NCBI RefSeq assembly: GCF_016859285.1
Contig: NC_053414.1
Location: forward strand, 5,693,017-5,757,016
DNA: 64,000 nt
Reading direction: 5' to 3'
Source of the DNA: Xiphias gladius
Taxonomy: Eukaryota > Chordata > Actinopteri > Istiophoriformes > Xiphiidae
Shown here one piece after another: positions 21,718 through 48,800 of this stretch. A model generated the notes under the pieces. It made no database searches. It worked only from the letters and a program-made list of their open reading frames with translations, and had not been told where the DNA came from. How positions within the stretch are numbered: the stretch's first letter is position 1; every line of letters starts with the position of its first letter. Position numbers and translations under genes: made by a program.

Positions 21718-23900
21718 TCCCAACTCCTTTAGTGGCGCTGCTCCTTGGCCGACAATAAATGATAGTGGTTGTACTGGGAAACTTCCAGGTGTGAATGTGG
21801 GGCAGGGGGTTACTGTATTGTAGCATGACTGCTCAGCAAACCTTTCCTAGTTGAAAAATAAAACTTGAAAACAGCAGGCTAAAGCGGTCCTGAGCTCCTG
21901 CCTTATGCCTACGTAAGGGCAGCACTGAGAATAGGGGGGCCATCAGCATTTCATCATGATTAACTTAATAAATTAAACATAATTATTTTTAATAAAGTTT
22001 ATAGGTTATTCATTTTGATAGATACGGGCATAGTAAGTAAGGCACTGGGCTAAGAGAAAGAGCACAAAAGTACTGAAGTTGTCTATTTACAACTCCAGTG
22101 CTACGCATTTCATCAACAATGCTTTCATTTTATATTTATAAGTTCCTGGACAGTTAAGGTTAAAATAAAAAACACTGAATATTAGTGTTTCCTACAGCAG
22201 CTAGCAAATCAGTGGATATAAGATACACAAATCTTGCAGAAATGCTAATAGTGTGTATTATTTGGGTAAGCTTCCATTACAAAATTATTACGCTTAATTA
22301 ATTAGACAGCCCTATTCTGGACAAAACAATTAAGATCACAGGCTGCTTATTGGACTGGGAGTGCTTTGTACAATTTGATCTGAACAACATTCCCATCATA
22401 TCAAAACACTATTAGCGTCTGAACGTATAAATTACTGTTGAGTTTTCTCCTACTTATTCTGTAAAAATCAATAATGTTCTGACATAACAACGTCGGTATT
22501 TGTTTGGCAGTGTACCTTGACACATTATTGCGCCATGACAGTTTGTGTTGATGTAAAGAAATCAATATGCATTACAAATATGTAATTATAATTCAACTGA
22601 CGTGGCTCCGAGTGATATTTTTTTCCGTGAATTTTGGGCCTTATCCAGGATTTGTTTACATAAATTACTCCTACTTTAGTCAGTGCATTGATCTCAGTGA
22701 TATTGTGGATTACTATCTTATCAAAACTGGTAGCAGTACCTAAGTCTGCTGATAGAGCAGCAAGATTATGATAAAAAGTTGTTGGTTTTGACCGCTGGAG
22801 TGGCTGGGGTAAGTGGCGCTTCTCGGTGACCAATATTAGATTCCCGTGTTTGTTTCCAGGTGTAAATATGTGCAGCCATATGAATGATAACCATGCAGTT
22901 TGCTAAGCCAAAGCACTTATGTGAAGAAAATCCTTAACCTCAGTGATCAAATGCAAAAATAAATGCACTGATCACACCAAAAAGTAGGGAAAAATAAAGG
23001 GTCTACGGTTATGCTGACATTCACAATAGGACACCAGAATCTGTCATGAAATCTGAAAATTGCTCAAGCATATTTTGGTAGCCTAAAAGCTAACTTTTTC
23101 TTCCACTCCGATTTGATTTCAACACACTGCGGAGCGCTGAGATGTCACCCAAGGACATCCTATCAGCCTCCTATCCTCTTCACAGGTCAGAGAGGTCACA
23201 ACAACTTCCAGGAAACATAAAGGGTAGTTAATTCACACCACTTGACCCCTGCCCTGCAGTCCCCGTGTGCCCCATTATGTGCTCTGACTCCATGCTAAAC
23301 TGTGCGTGTCTCTCTCTGTGTGTGTGTGTGTGTGTCTCCTCCACATTTTTTTTTTTTTTTTTTAAAGTCATCTCCAGTGCCATAAACTCTGGATTACTCT
23401 ATGCAAACTAACCACATGTTTCAGCTAACACCCAAATGCCAGGAAAAAAAAGTAACTCGATCACTGCAGTCGGCTTTGCTGGCACATAATCAATCCGGAA
23501 AATTATTTGATTCAGCACTAACACAAGCTAATGATTATCAACATCAATCACTACCTGATCATATTCAGTTTCCTGGTTTGGGGAGGTTAAAGGTGGCCTG
23601 TTAGCAAGTAGCAAGCTAAAGCTAGGGCTAACACTGGCATTAGTAAAACACTTTACTAGGCAAATAATTCGTAAACATGCCTTTAAATCGCAAGTAATAA
23701 ATTCTAGCCTTGTGTGACTTTTAGTTTAAAAGGCGTTTGAGGCTGAAAATGCTGTATTTACCGACACTCGTGGGTAGACAGGCACCAAAATGTGGCTATA
23801 GTGTAGCCTCCCTTGAGCACGACCAGCGCTGAAACTTCAAAAACGAAATATTATTCATACACATCAATTATACATCAATTAATCTCACATGAAAGTCTAG
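21718..23900. other. AT-rich non-coding stretch
   Basis: I see no gene or recognisable element apart from a short TG tract (about 23318-23334) followed by a poly-T run (23347-23363). Confidence 0.4.
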
Positions 23901-25162
23901 CAGAGCCGATGTCTCGACGGTAGACGGTCGGGAGAGAAAGAGCCCGCCACCACGGGGGCAGCAGGGCTGTCAGGGCGGGCAGAGAGCTCTCTGTTTCCCC
24001 GCCGTGTGCCAGCCTCGATGCCCGGTAGGATTTGGGAGTCCTCGGCTGGCCCGGGCCGGTGTGTGTGTGTGCGTGCGTTCAGCGGCGGGCGGGCGGGACG
24101 GACGGAGGGGAGGGAGGGAGGAGGCGGCGGCGGCGGCAGCAGCGGAAAGGGACGATAAAAAAGAAAAAAGATCTTTTCCCCTATTTTGTTTGTCAGCCCC
24201 GGTATCAACTCCCCCCAGTACACACGCGTTTATCCTCCGAGGAACCGGGGGCACGAAATCTGCCACAAGAACAGTCGAGGGGATAAAATATTCAGCAGTT
24301 CAACGCTCTCCCCCGTCTCCCCTCGTTCCGTGCCAGCGCGCTGTGATGTCCGTTTAGACCGAGTTCCCTCCTCCGACTCCGGCCGAGTGGCAGCTACCGA
24401 TACGGGACAGACACGCGTTGTTCCCCTCCAAAATGTCGCTTGTGATATATTACGGCGAATAAATTATTTATTTAATCTCCGCCGAACAGGGGACTCTGGA
24501 AGCCACACGGGCTTCGCTCACTTGACTGAACTCCGACGTGAAATCAATCAATGTTTTAACGGTTTTTTTTTTTGTTTTGTTTTTTTTACCGGAGCGGAGA
24601 GGGGTGGTCTATTGCGGACGGCGATCCTGGCACTCCATCTTTACCCGACATCAACAGGTCATCCCGGGACACAAATACGCTGCAACTGTGGGCGAGACAG
24701 ACGGATGGATCCGGCATGGCGAGAGGAGAAAGGAGAGGAGGGGAAAGGAAAGTAGGGGGCTGGCTGTAAAAATCTTAACCCGTTTACCGACAGGACACGG
24801 TGATATTGGGCGAATCAACGGCTGCCTGGGCTTCTCAAAGGCAGCATGTCACTTGGAAAAAAAAAAAAACTGCACCCCCCTCCCAAAAAAAAAAAACACC
24901 AAGTAGTTTTTTTTTTTCGTTTTTTTTTTGGGAAAGTTCAGGAATGCGAGAGAAGAGAGAAAGAGGATCGGAGGACTCATCAAGTCACTCACCGAGGGAA
25001 AGGGGGGGGGGCAGCCCGCGGCGACGAGTGAGTGAAGCCGGTGAAGTGGTTAAAGTTTGGTCTGTCCCCATGAGCCCATCCCCCATAGTAGCTAGCAGAA
25101 CTTTACCACCTCCCTCCCCTAAACAAAAAAAAACAAAAACAAACAAACAAACAATAGCTTAA

Positions 25163-25180
25163 CCCCCCCCCCCCCCCCCC
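25163..25180. repeat. C18/G18 homopolymer in the promoter block
   Basis: 18 consecutive C on the plus strand (G on the NACC1 sense strand), followed by further C clusters. It is a potential G-quadruplex former. Confidence 0.9.
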
Positions 25181-25577
25181 GGACCCCCTCCGCCTCAACA
25201 CACCACCGCAGAACATACACCACCACTCCATCCAAATTCCCATCCGAATTCAAGAAGGCAACCCCAACCCCGCAACCCCCGCACAGTTCGGGGCTCGGAC
25301 GGACGGACGACCGGCCGGCCGGCCGGCCGGCTGGCCAGCCGACCGAACCGCCTCGCCGGGCGAGCCCGAACCGCCGTCCCCGGTGACCCGCCGTGCTCAA
25401 CTCACCCCCCTGAGCCGTGTTCCGTTGGAAAGTGTTTCAGCGGCGGAGAGCAGCGGAGAAGAAGCGGTCTAGTGTCTCCCTCCGCCTCGCTACAGGCAGC
25501 CATTCATTGTGACTGTACGCCGTGAACCAGCAGCCGGAGCACGCGCACAATTCAGGCATACACATGCATACTTTACA

Positions 25578-25617
<40 letters not shown>
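25578..25617. repeat. (AC)20 microsatellite
   Basis: Uninterrupted AC repeat in the promoter block. Confidence 0.9.
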
Positions 25618-25619
<2 letters not shown>

Positions 25620-25742
25620 CGAGGAGAGGAGCGCAGAGCTATCGAGGAGGGGGACGCAGAGGAGCAGAGCGGAGATTTTTTTTTTTTTTTTTTTTAACTC
25701 TCCCAGGGGTTGCAGACAGATCGCAGAGCAACCGATCGACCT

Positions 25743-25855
25743 GACAGACAGACAGACAGGCAGGCAGGCAGGCAGGCAGGCAAGCAGGCAGACAGACAGG
25801 CAGACAGACGGGCAGGCAGGCAGGCAGGCAGACAGATAAGACAGACAGACAGACG
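25743..25855. repeat. CAGA/CAGG tetranucleotide repeat
   Basis: About 110 bp of alternating cagacaga and caggcagg units. It explains the long Cys/Leu/Pro-rich reading frame on the minus strand here, which is not a gene. Confidence 0.9.
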
Positions 25856-26970
25856 GGGAGGCAGTCTGCATTGTCTCACTACTTTTTGCCAGTAACGAAT
25901 TACCGCTGCACCTTACGCGCAGTAATTCGAGCCGCCGACAGTGAGCCATGGTAAATTGGGTGTGTGAATTTGACTGCAGACTAATCCAAAAATTATTATA
26001 CTGTCAAAAGCTAATCCTCCACTGTAAAACTTTTTTTTTTTTCCATTTTAACCGCACATTGACGTGCACGTCACTGCACGTAAACTGGTAAAACAGCAAA
26101 AAAATTTCATCCAAAAAAAAAAAAAAAAAGAAAAAAGTGTAGCCTAATAATTGAAACCGAGGGCAAATTTAAATTTGCCCCCCAGTGGTTATGACAACAG
26201 ACCTCACCGAATCCCCACTTTTGTCACCAAATCCCTTAAATGGCGGGCTGAAGGTAAACGATAGGGTCACTCGGCGTTCAATTTGTTTCACTCAGCATTA
26301 CTAAGAATAACTTGGCACAGACACAATCATTTGGATGAGTAACAGCAGGAAAGTTGACTTAAGTACACGTGGAAACAGTCTGGTGGGATTTTTTTTAACC
26401 AGTCAAAACAATGGCGAGCCATGGAAAAGGAACGCTCTGTGGGTCGCATTTAGATGTTTTTATAATATTTATTTTCATTTCATTTTAGATTATGTTTTCA
26501 GACTGTTACTTTACGAGGCTAGACGAGATCAGAAATGCTATTTTTTTGGCGGGTACATCTGCTGTGACGAGTGCTGCAACGGCATCGGCATCAAGACCAA
26601 GCAACGCGATCAGATTTGAAAGCGCGGCGGACCGCAGGTTTGAGCCCACGCACCGCCGCGGGCAGGTAGACGGGCAGCGTCCCCGGCCGACCCGGCCGTC
26701 TGAGCCCCACCCACTCGCCACTCACCGGGGGCGTCTTCGGCCTCGGGTGGTGGTGGAGGCGACTCCCTGCTGCCGGACGCCGCGCGGGCCGCGAGGACGG
26801 GGGAACGGCGGTTCGATCCCGCCGCCGGGGAAGTGCGCGGTGGCGAGTCTAGACTCCGGGCAGGTGAGCCCTGCGGGGCCTCCAGGCGCTGCGCGGGGTG
26901 AATACTAAACAGGATGAGACTGCATTCGGGCACGGCACTGCGCTCCCCGCTCGCTCTCCCTGTCATGCCA

Positions 26971-28330
26971 AATGCTATTAACTCTATAATTCTCCTGTGT
27001 CAGATGTATAGCGCCACGCTCTCTGGGCATTTATTGTCACAGCGCCCCCATCCAGATGTTCAGGCTGGTGTGCATACAGTAGAGCCAGATTTATTTATTT
27101 ATCTTTTTATTTATTTATTTTAACCTCCTCCACACTCACCCATGCCCCTCTTTTCTTTTTTTCTTTTTTTTTTCTTTACGGCAACCGAGACGAGGCGATC
27201 GCAGCCGTTATGACGGTTCAGCGTGAGACGCTTGAACGTATTTGGGGGTTTTGTTTTTTCTCGGCGTAGACCGTGCGTCCATCGCAGACTGGATACCAAC
27301 GAGGCAATATAGGCGCTTCGGCGCGTGAACGTAGCAATACCACATTGTGAGAAGCAGTACTCCTCAGTTACCCCCCCCCCCCCCCACACACACACACACA
27401 CACACACCACCACCCTCAAATAACTTTCGCCAGAAAGAGTCACTCTTTTTTAATTACTTTGATTTTTTTTTCTTATTTTATTCTTGTGCCGGTAACTTGT
27501 TCAATTACAGTTGCTATTTCAGGAATAAACTGGGATTGTGAAGCCTGTGTATTTCAATCTTTTTTTTTTTTTTTTGCCGGCCTAAGCTGGTCCCGTTCAA
27601 ACACGCCGAGCCTAAAAATACTGAAACCAGTTTAAACTTTTTAAGCCGACTCCAGCTGCGGTCAGTCGGCGAGAAGCACAGAAGCCGTTATCATGATCAC
27701 GATCATATTATTAAAAACAGTACCCGAAGTGGACGTGTGCGGGCCGGACCGGCTGTCGCACCCGAGCCGAGTTTGCTCCGCTGCCATGTTTTGCCATTGC
27801 AACAGACCCGGTCGGGAACTTGCCTTGGAAAGCTCAAAGGGCAGGACAGAATTCGCGTGGTTTAATCAGTAACGCGTTTTGCATCATGTTTTGTTTGTTT
27901 GTTGGTTTTTTTTGCATTTGTGATCGTCGTAGGGGACGTTTTGTAGATGAAATGCGAATCTGCCAGCTGTCAAATAAATCCAGGGTAGTCGAGTATAAAC
28001 CCAGTGCGAGAAGGAGGAGAAGAAGATAAAACAAAAGAAAAGAGAACAGCGGGCCACAGGCAAAACACAAACGGTCTGTTTTCAGCCTCCGCCCGGCGTC
28101 ACATTCCTGCCATAACGACCCCAAATTCAGTTTACTGTACATTGCCTGATCCGCTGAGCGTTAACCTGCGTTGACCTTGTTTTCTCTGAGGCGCTCTTGA
28201 TCTCCTCTCCTCATTGGTTTGAGATATTCTGAGATACAGGTATTTTGGTTAATCCATACGCTGTGCCTCTTCATCAGAATGCATTACCGACTAAATTAGA
28301 TTATTCATGAAAGCGGACTGGTGTGTTGTT
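26971..28330. other. Intergenic stretch between NACC1 and TRMT1
   Basis: Mixed AT-rich DNA with poly-T tracts, a C-run plus CA repeat (27370-27407) and no recognised gene. It separates two CpG-rich blocks. Confidence 0.5.
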
Positions 28331-28703
28331 TTTTTTTTTCCCCCCCAGTCTCCTCACATGTTCACCGCGGGGGGAAAGTAGGCCAGGGCGTGCGGCGGCT
28401 GACTGAGCTCCCTCTTGTCCTTACATTACACCGTTTCCCTGACATTACACGGCCCCGCCGGGGGGGCGGAGGCGGAGGCGGAGGCGGGGGCGGCCTCAGC
28501 AGCTCGCCGGGCTTGAGGGGCCGCGCGGGCTTCCGTAGCGACGCTCCAAACATGGCCGCTTCCATGTGCTAACGTGAGAGTAGACTGGTAGCCGAGCCTG
28601 CACTGCGGCAGCGAGGCGACAGACACCGCACGGCCACCGGCGCCGCTTTTACACGAAAGAACCCCGACCAGAGTCGAAGAGCAGCGTCCGCCTGTTGTCA
28701 CAG
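28331..28703 (+). promoter_or_regulatory. TRMT1 CpG-rich promoter and probable untranslated first exon
   Basis: GC-rich DNA with a GGCGGA repeat (about 28464-28490) ends at a good plus-strand donor (TTGTCACAG followed by GTAAAA, exon border 28703). The next TRMT1 acceptor at 29965 fits as its partner. The transcription start is not visible. A seven-codon upstream reading frame (28552-28572) could be in the leader if transcription starts upstream of 28552. Confidence 0.6.
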
Positions 28704-29965
28704 GTAAAAACTGCTAAACGCTGCCCGTTTAGCCTGGCTAGCAAACATGCTAATAACTTTGCTGGTATGATGTGGGCAGCGGCTGCAGAGCTTCGAGGGC
28801 AGTTTTCTGTGTTGCCTAAAACGCTTGACGTTAGCTTTCCTGACCTCAGTCAACCCAAAGTAACAAACATTTTTGCTCCAGTGTAAAAGGCTGCCTTGCC
28901 GACGGGTCAACTCACTGCTGTTAAATTGAAAGCCACAAAGCTAAAGGTGCCGGGGGTAAGTTAAAGGTACAGTCCAGATAACCTGTGAAAGTCCTGCTCA
29001 ATCCCTGGGTTGACTCTAGTCCTGAAACGGCTAGTCAGCTAATCGATTAGTCGATGCACCGAACGATAGTCAACAGCACTTTCGATAATCAATAAGTAGT
29101 TTTAAGCCATGTATCAATCTCTATCTGTGAGGATTTTCAGCTTTTCTCAGTTGTCCACCAAATATAATGGGGGTTTTGGCTGTTGGTCGGACCCAGTTTA
29201 AAGCAATTTCAGACACCACCTTGCTGGGATGAGGGGCATTTGTCAGGTATTTTCTGATGCTCTACACACACAAGTTTAATGGGAGGTGTAGATATTTAAA
29301 TCACCATTTTTCCTGAGCATTTCAGGGGCTGTTTGTCCACGACAACTGGGCGAACCCCGTCTGTTGAGTTTGCCGTCAGCAAGTGGTTTAAGTTTTAGGT
29401 TGTTCAGTCCTCAGAAGAGCCGATGATTTATCCCACGGTCCATGTTACAAACATGAGACCAAGGTCGGGTGATAATTGAGTATAATCATCCTTAATGTCC
29501 CACCATATATTCATTTCCTGACAACTCCTTCCTTCAGAATACTTTTCCTCAGGGTCCTCATCGCTAAATAATATCAAACTAACCTGAAGTGACATCTGTC
29601 ACAGCACGAGCCCTCAAATATTTGAAAATGTGTCTTTTTAAAATGTCATATTTTGTAAAACAGTATAAACAACTAAACACGTTATCATATGATTTAAAAT
29701 AATTTAATATCGTAATGCATCAATATAACGATTGTTTTGATGATATTTGGAATATTAATATATCCATAGAAGACCAAATAAAAGATTACTTCATTTGTGA
29801 CCTGTAAAAGCCTCCATGTGAGTTTAAATGTCAGGTTAAGAATAAACAAAGACTTGCATGGGAGTGTGAATCAAATTTCTTCACATTTATGCACTAGTGG
29901 TGAGATCTAGATTCTTTCTTTTGACGTTTTGCAGCATTCATGTGTTTTTATTTGTATTTTTCCAG
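28704..29965 (+). other. TRMT1 first intron
   Basis: Non-coding, with a short fragment of the TCGATTAG dispersed fish repeat (about 29020-29110: 'gctaatcgattagtcgat'). Nothing else was recognised. Confidence 0.5.
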
Positions 29966-29978
29966 GCACCGTCCCTTT

Positions 29979-44393
<14,415 letters not shown>

Positions 44394-44658
44394 TTCCACC
44401 ATGTTCTCCTAAACCAGTTGTGTGGTGTTTTTGTTTTTTTTTTTCTTCCATTTTTTAAAAATAATTTTATGTCTGGAGTTTGAATGGCCTTAGGGCAGCC
44501 TGGATAAAGTGAGCATGATGCGCTGCAGTCAGGTTTGAGGACAAGAACCTAATATACAGAACATATCCATCATTCAGTTTTATGCCAGAGGTGTTTGCGT
44601 TAGCGTCAATTTTTTTTATTTTTTATTATTATGCCGTCGCCAACGCGTATTACGTACC

Positions 44659-44664
44659 AATAAA
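44659..44664 (+). terminator. TRMT1 poly(A) signal AATAAA
   Basis: An AATAAA lies 266 bases after the TRMT1 stop codon and before the convergent MAN2B1 3' end. Cleavage would be expected at about 44675-44695. Confidence 0.75.
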
Positions 44665-45029
44665 GTCCCCGCTAAGACTTTAAACGTTTCTTTGTCCTCT
44701 TTACGGGTCATTCGGGTGTGTTTGTTTGGTCATCAGTTTTTTAACAGTCACTGGATTCACACAGTCGGGCTGTGAGCGCGTGCCTCAGGTGGGTTGCTCA
44801 GTCGTAGCGAAGGGTCGAAATGTCTTAGCATAAAAATGTTCCCGTCCCCGTGGCACAAATGCTGCATGTCGCAGTCGATGGTGACTGAGGAGATCCCAGC
44901 TTCTTTTTGAAAACACGTGTCTCAAGCCAACGGCGCAACATCTGCTCAACATCCAAATTAAGAGCGAAACCTGCCTCAGCCTGTTTGTGACTGTGCACAG
45001 CATCTGTGACATTAACGCGCAAGTAACAC

Positions 45030-45720
45030 AGTAAGAATGACAGAATTTATTATGAGCTTTGTGGTGATCAGTATAAAATCATTTTCAAAGTATATATACA
45101 AACACACAGGCAGAAATAGACAAGTTACACTTATTGCACTCAGGCAGGCAGGCAGTACGTGTCGGCACCAGTTTCTCGAGAGAAAATATCTGAACAGGGA
45201 ATTGGGTTTCTGTGTGGTTGGAAGTGAATGTGTCAGTTTTGGAGGGATATGGCTGTATTTTCTCGTTGATTTTTGATGTGTCTGCAGTTTAAAAAAAAAA
45301 AAAAAAAGGCAGCTTCAGCAAATGAGAAACGTGCTCAGACATTCGGTGTCACTAAGTGTCATGGCTTAGGTTTTCAAAAACATCTCAACATCCGGTTCAT
45401 TTCTTCGTAAAAGGAGAACAAATCTCGACGTGTTCCCGGAACCCCCGCCCAGGTGGATCTGATCTAGCGTCGTGGTCAGTGTCGTCTGTCCCTGCGTTCA
45501 AAATCGAGCCGTGCCCACACCACCTCTCATTTGTTTGTATAGAGAAATCCTTTTCATCCTTTTCATCCTTTCTCAAGTGTCTGCACAATTTCTAGCTGGG
45601 TGTAAAGAAAGTCCCCGCTCGGTCGAATCAAACCCAAGCAAGAGGCCACAGGAACTTCATTGGATTGAAATTGTATCGATTATTCCCGTCTTCTGGTAAA
45701 AATTCGAAGCGTGTGATTGG
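45030..45720 (-). other. MAN2B1 3' UTR
   Basis: Non-coding sequence between the stop codon and the minus-strand AATAAA at 45051-45046. No further motif was recognised. Confidence 0.6.
45046..45051 (-). terminator. MAN2B1 poly(A) signal AATAAA
   Basis: AATAAA on the minus strand, 670 bases after the MAN2B1 stop codon. It implies a 3' UTR of about 45030-45720 that stops shortly before the convergent TRMT1 end. Confidence 0.65.
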
Positions 45721-45824
45721 CTATCTGAGGCTGACTTTGAGCAGGAAGGTTCGGATCTCCATTGGCCTCAAGGTCACCTCCCATGTGGAGGGGTCTTTGG
45801 ACATCTTCAGCGGGGGCTTCTTAT
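45721..45824 (-). CDS. man2b1: MAN2B1 last coding exon (residues 956-989 and stop)
   Basis: It encodes (D)[20 protein letters not shown] and [13 protein letters not shown], then TAG at 45723-45721. MEIRTFL matches the human C-terminus. Confidence 0.94.
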
Positions 45825-48800
45825 CTGAAAGGGAAGAAAAGCTTGTTTAAAAAAAAAAAAAAAGACGACCATAAAACAAACATTATTCCTAAAAATATCC
45901 AGTACTGGGCTCAGTTTGTTAGCTTTTTTTCATAAAACTAACAGTATTATGGCCAAGGGTCAAAGTTCCCTCACAAAAAAAAACAACCAAAACTTAATAG
46001 CTATAGTTAGGAGGCACAGTTCGTCTGTTTTAACTTGACAAAATGAGTCTTGTTAAGCCACTAAAACACCCTGTAGTTTACTAATAAAGCTATGAACCAT
46101 AACAATGCATTTATGACTCATTATTTTACACTGCCTGCTTAATTAGTCCCTGCGGGGAAAGAGTCTTTACGGTTAAGTTGACTGTAGTGGAGCAGTGATT
46201 ACCCCCCTCGAAGAATTAAAAGGCAATGCGCAATGGATTTCTGTGTTCACCACCCTCCTCCACTCTGCAACTCAAACGGAACACGACCCTCGAACCTTCA
46301 GCCGGGTGGGTCCGTCAGTGACCGGCAGGAAGCCGGTGAAGCGCCAGAGTGCCGACGGATGAGACAAGGTCACCCACATTTTGGGTGAGTGCCGACTTAT
46401 TTACAAAGAACAGATTATATTTTGGTCTCTTTCGCTCCGGCCAAAAACCGTAAATCTGCTGGAATCATTTGTGTATTTGCTCTGCTAGCGAGGGGAGTTT
46501 AAGATGAGGGTGATCGTTGAGCACAGTGGGAGTGTTCAACAACCGCTGGCCAGATCGTGATAAAGTTTACTGTTGACATTTGTCATCACCGGAGGATAGA
46601 ACCCAATTTTTCCAGTTCAAAAGTCCACTGATCGAGCCTTCACTGCCAAAATTTCCACTTTTACACAAGAAACCTCAAATGGGTGAATGTTAAAAAATTC
46701 TACCAAGCGCATTCATGCTTCCCAGAGGACAAACCCTTTCCATTTTGGACAGAGCTTTTCTCCAGTGCCACATACAGGCCAAATAATACAGACCAAATGG
46801 TCTAATAGTCTTATTGGTAGATTGGCGGAGGAAGAATGCTTTTAAATCTATCATCCTCTTGTATTATATAGTGCTAGAAAAGCTGCAGCCGCTCATGTAT
46901 GTTTTCTCTGCCGTTGAACGTGGTTTCTTGCCGGGAGCGGGTGGTGGTGATAACGGTCGCTCGCCAAGAGCTTCAGCCATTGCTGCATGTGCGAGACAAG
47001 AAGTTATAATACGCCCTCTGGGCGCTACAGTGACTCGCTATCGGAAAGGGCAGAGATGGGGCCGGCTAGCTGGTTAGCATGCTAACTGCACTAGAAGAAT
47101 TGCAGTGATAGAATTAAAAACAAAACGAAACAAGAATTAAGATTGTTGTTGCTTTCCACCGCTGGAGGCAGCTCTTGGAGAGTAAAGGGATAAAGTTTGA
47201 TGCTGAAATGCTGAAATTTTCTAGTAAACAAGTAAACAGCTGTTAATGCTAACGTTAGCTATGTAGCAATAGCAAAACTTACGTATAGCAACTTTAAACT
47301 TTTACTTTTTTTGTTTTTTGCATAATTGTATAATTATTGTACGATGACATGTTAATGACCAAAAAAATATTGACCATTTTTACCCAACTCTCTTTGTGGT
47401 GCTCTATAACTACATCTACGCTTCAGCTGTGTGTGTCTGTGTGTCTGTCTGTGTGTCTGTCTGTCTGTGTACTCAGAGAATTAGCGTGAGTCAGTCTTGT
47501 TGTTAGGTCTGGTCCAGAATCCGGGATTATCTGTGCTCGCATGCTCCTCCGGACAAACGTTAATGTCAGCATGTTCAAAGCCTTCGTGATCAAGTTAATG
47601 ACAGCTTGTGGGTACCTGTCTGTGGCGTCCAGTCAAAACGTATCATCTCGTCTTTCCACTGATTGGCCGACAGGTTCAGCTCGGACACGCCAAGCACCTC
47701 CAGAGTGGAAAACAGCTTCTACACGGACAGAAGAGACAGGTCGACAGAATTATAGTCAAAATAGTAATTATTTAGATTTCATTGTATTTACTCTACTTTG
47801 TTTTATTTTACTTAACAGGTTAATTATCCATCTATAAAATGTCCACACCACATGAAGAAGCAAAATACAGGCAAATCTTATTTTTTTAAGCTTAAGACAA
47901 GAAAAGTTTGGGTTTAATTAAACTTTCTGGCGATCTACTTCCATTCATTAATAAGCTATTGCTCAGTAATAATTGTCGGGCGGGTTTTTCGCCGTCTGAC
48001 CTGCAGGTTGACGGTGACTGGTTGCGAGTTCACTTTGCTCTCCCAGCTCTGGAACTGATGCTCCAGTCTCAGCAGCACCGAGTCCTTGTCCCACTGTGTC
48101 AGTGTCAGGAGGTGGACTGCAGAAGGCAGTGCGGCCTGAAGACCTGAGAACTACAGACACACAGACAGCTGCCGTTACTCTATTCATACATTCGACCGCA
48201 TAAAAACTGAACGTGCCTCACAGCAGCCTGGTCGTTTTTGATTGGACCAGTGTGAGCTGCCTTACATGGACTGCGGGATATAGTTTGGTAATATTTGTTC
48301 TATATTGACTACTAATTTTCTCCATAATGACTAGAAAGAGCAGAATGTATCTCTAATTACAGGCTCTATCTGACCTAGAAGAGTTAAAGGCTACAACCGA
48401 CTAAAATTTTCATTATTAATTAATCTACTACTAATTTTTTTGATAAAAAGATTAATTGTTTCTTTATAAAATGCCAGAAATTAATGGACAAATACCCCTT
48501 TATAATTTCCCAGAACTCAAGGTGACATATTCAGTTTACTGTCATATGAAAAAGAAAAGCTTTTGAGCAGCTAAAACCAGGGAATATTTGGTATTTTTGC
48601 ATAGAAATTTTTAAAAGTAATCAATTATAAAGTTTATAGCCAATTAATTTTGTCTCTAATAAATTAATCGAGTGATTGTTTTAGTTCTTGGAGTTTGCAG
48701 TCTACATTGCTGTTTTCACATTTTTTTGCTTGCTTTTTTTAAAAATTTGAGTCATTATTTGAATATAAGACACCACAAAACACACACACACACACACACA

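Larger units (their letters stand above)
16903..24992 (-). other. Probable first intron of NACC1 (upstream of the coding exons)
   Basis: The acceptor at 16903 implies an untranslated first exon further upstream; GC-rich sequence with good minus-strand donors begins near 24.9 kb. The interval carries a purine-rich stretch (about 16930-17290), a BED/hAT transposase fragment (18560-19196), a compound microsatellite (19200-19510) and a non-LTR tail (21025-21717). 21718-23900 looks unique and AT-rich. Confidence 0.55.
23930..26970. promoter_or_regulatory. GC/CpG-rich promoter block, probable NACC1 first-exon region
   Basis: GC- and CpG-rich DNA contrasts sharply with the flanks, especially 23930-24140, 25250-25500 and 26630-26900. 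On the minus strand three strong donor sites (GTGAGT preceded by G) occur, with exon borders at 24993, 25406 and 26726. They are candidates for untranslated first exons splicing to 16902. The block also holds a run of 18 C (25163-25180), a GGCC repeat (25312-25332) and simple repeats. Confidence 0.6.

Noticed and set aside
24186..24755. Open reading frame of 189 codons on the plus strand in the CpG-rich block
   Set aside because: Composition follows the GC-rich promoter DNA, no family similarity is seen, and the strand is opposite to the NACC1 leader it overlaps.
25437..25949. Cys/Leu-rich frame of 170 codons on the minus strand
   Set aside because: It is translated from the CAGA/CAGG tetranucleotide and AC microsatellites, not a protein-coding pattern.
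26492..26966. Overlapping frames on both strands in the GC-rich block
   Set aside because: No similarity; explained by high GC content lowering stop-codon frequency. Possibly part of an untranslated first exon.
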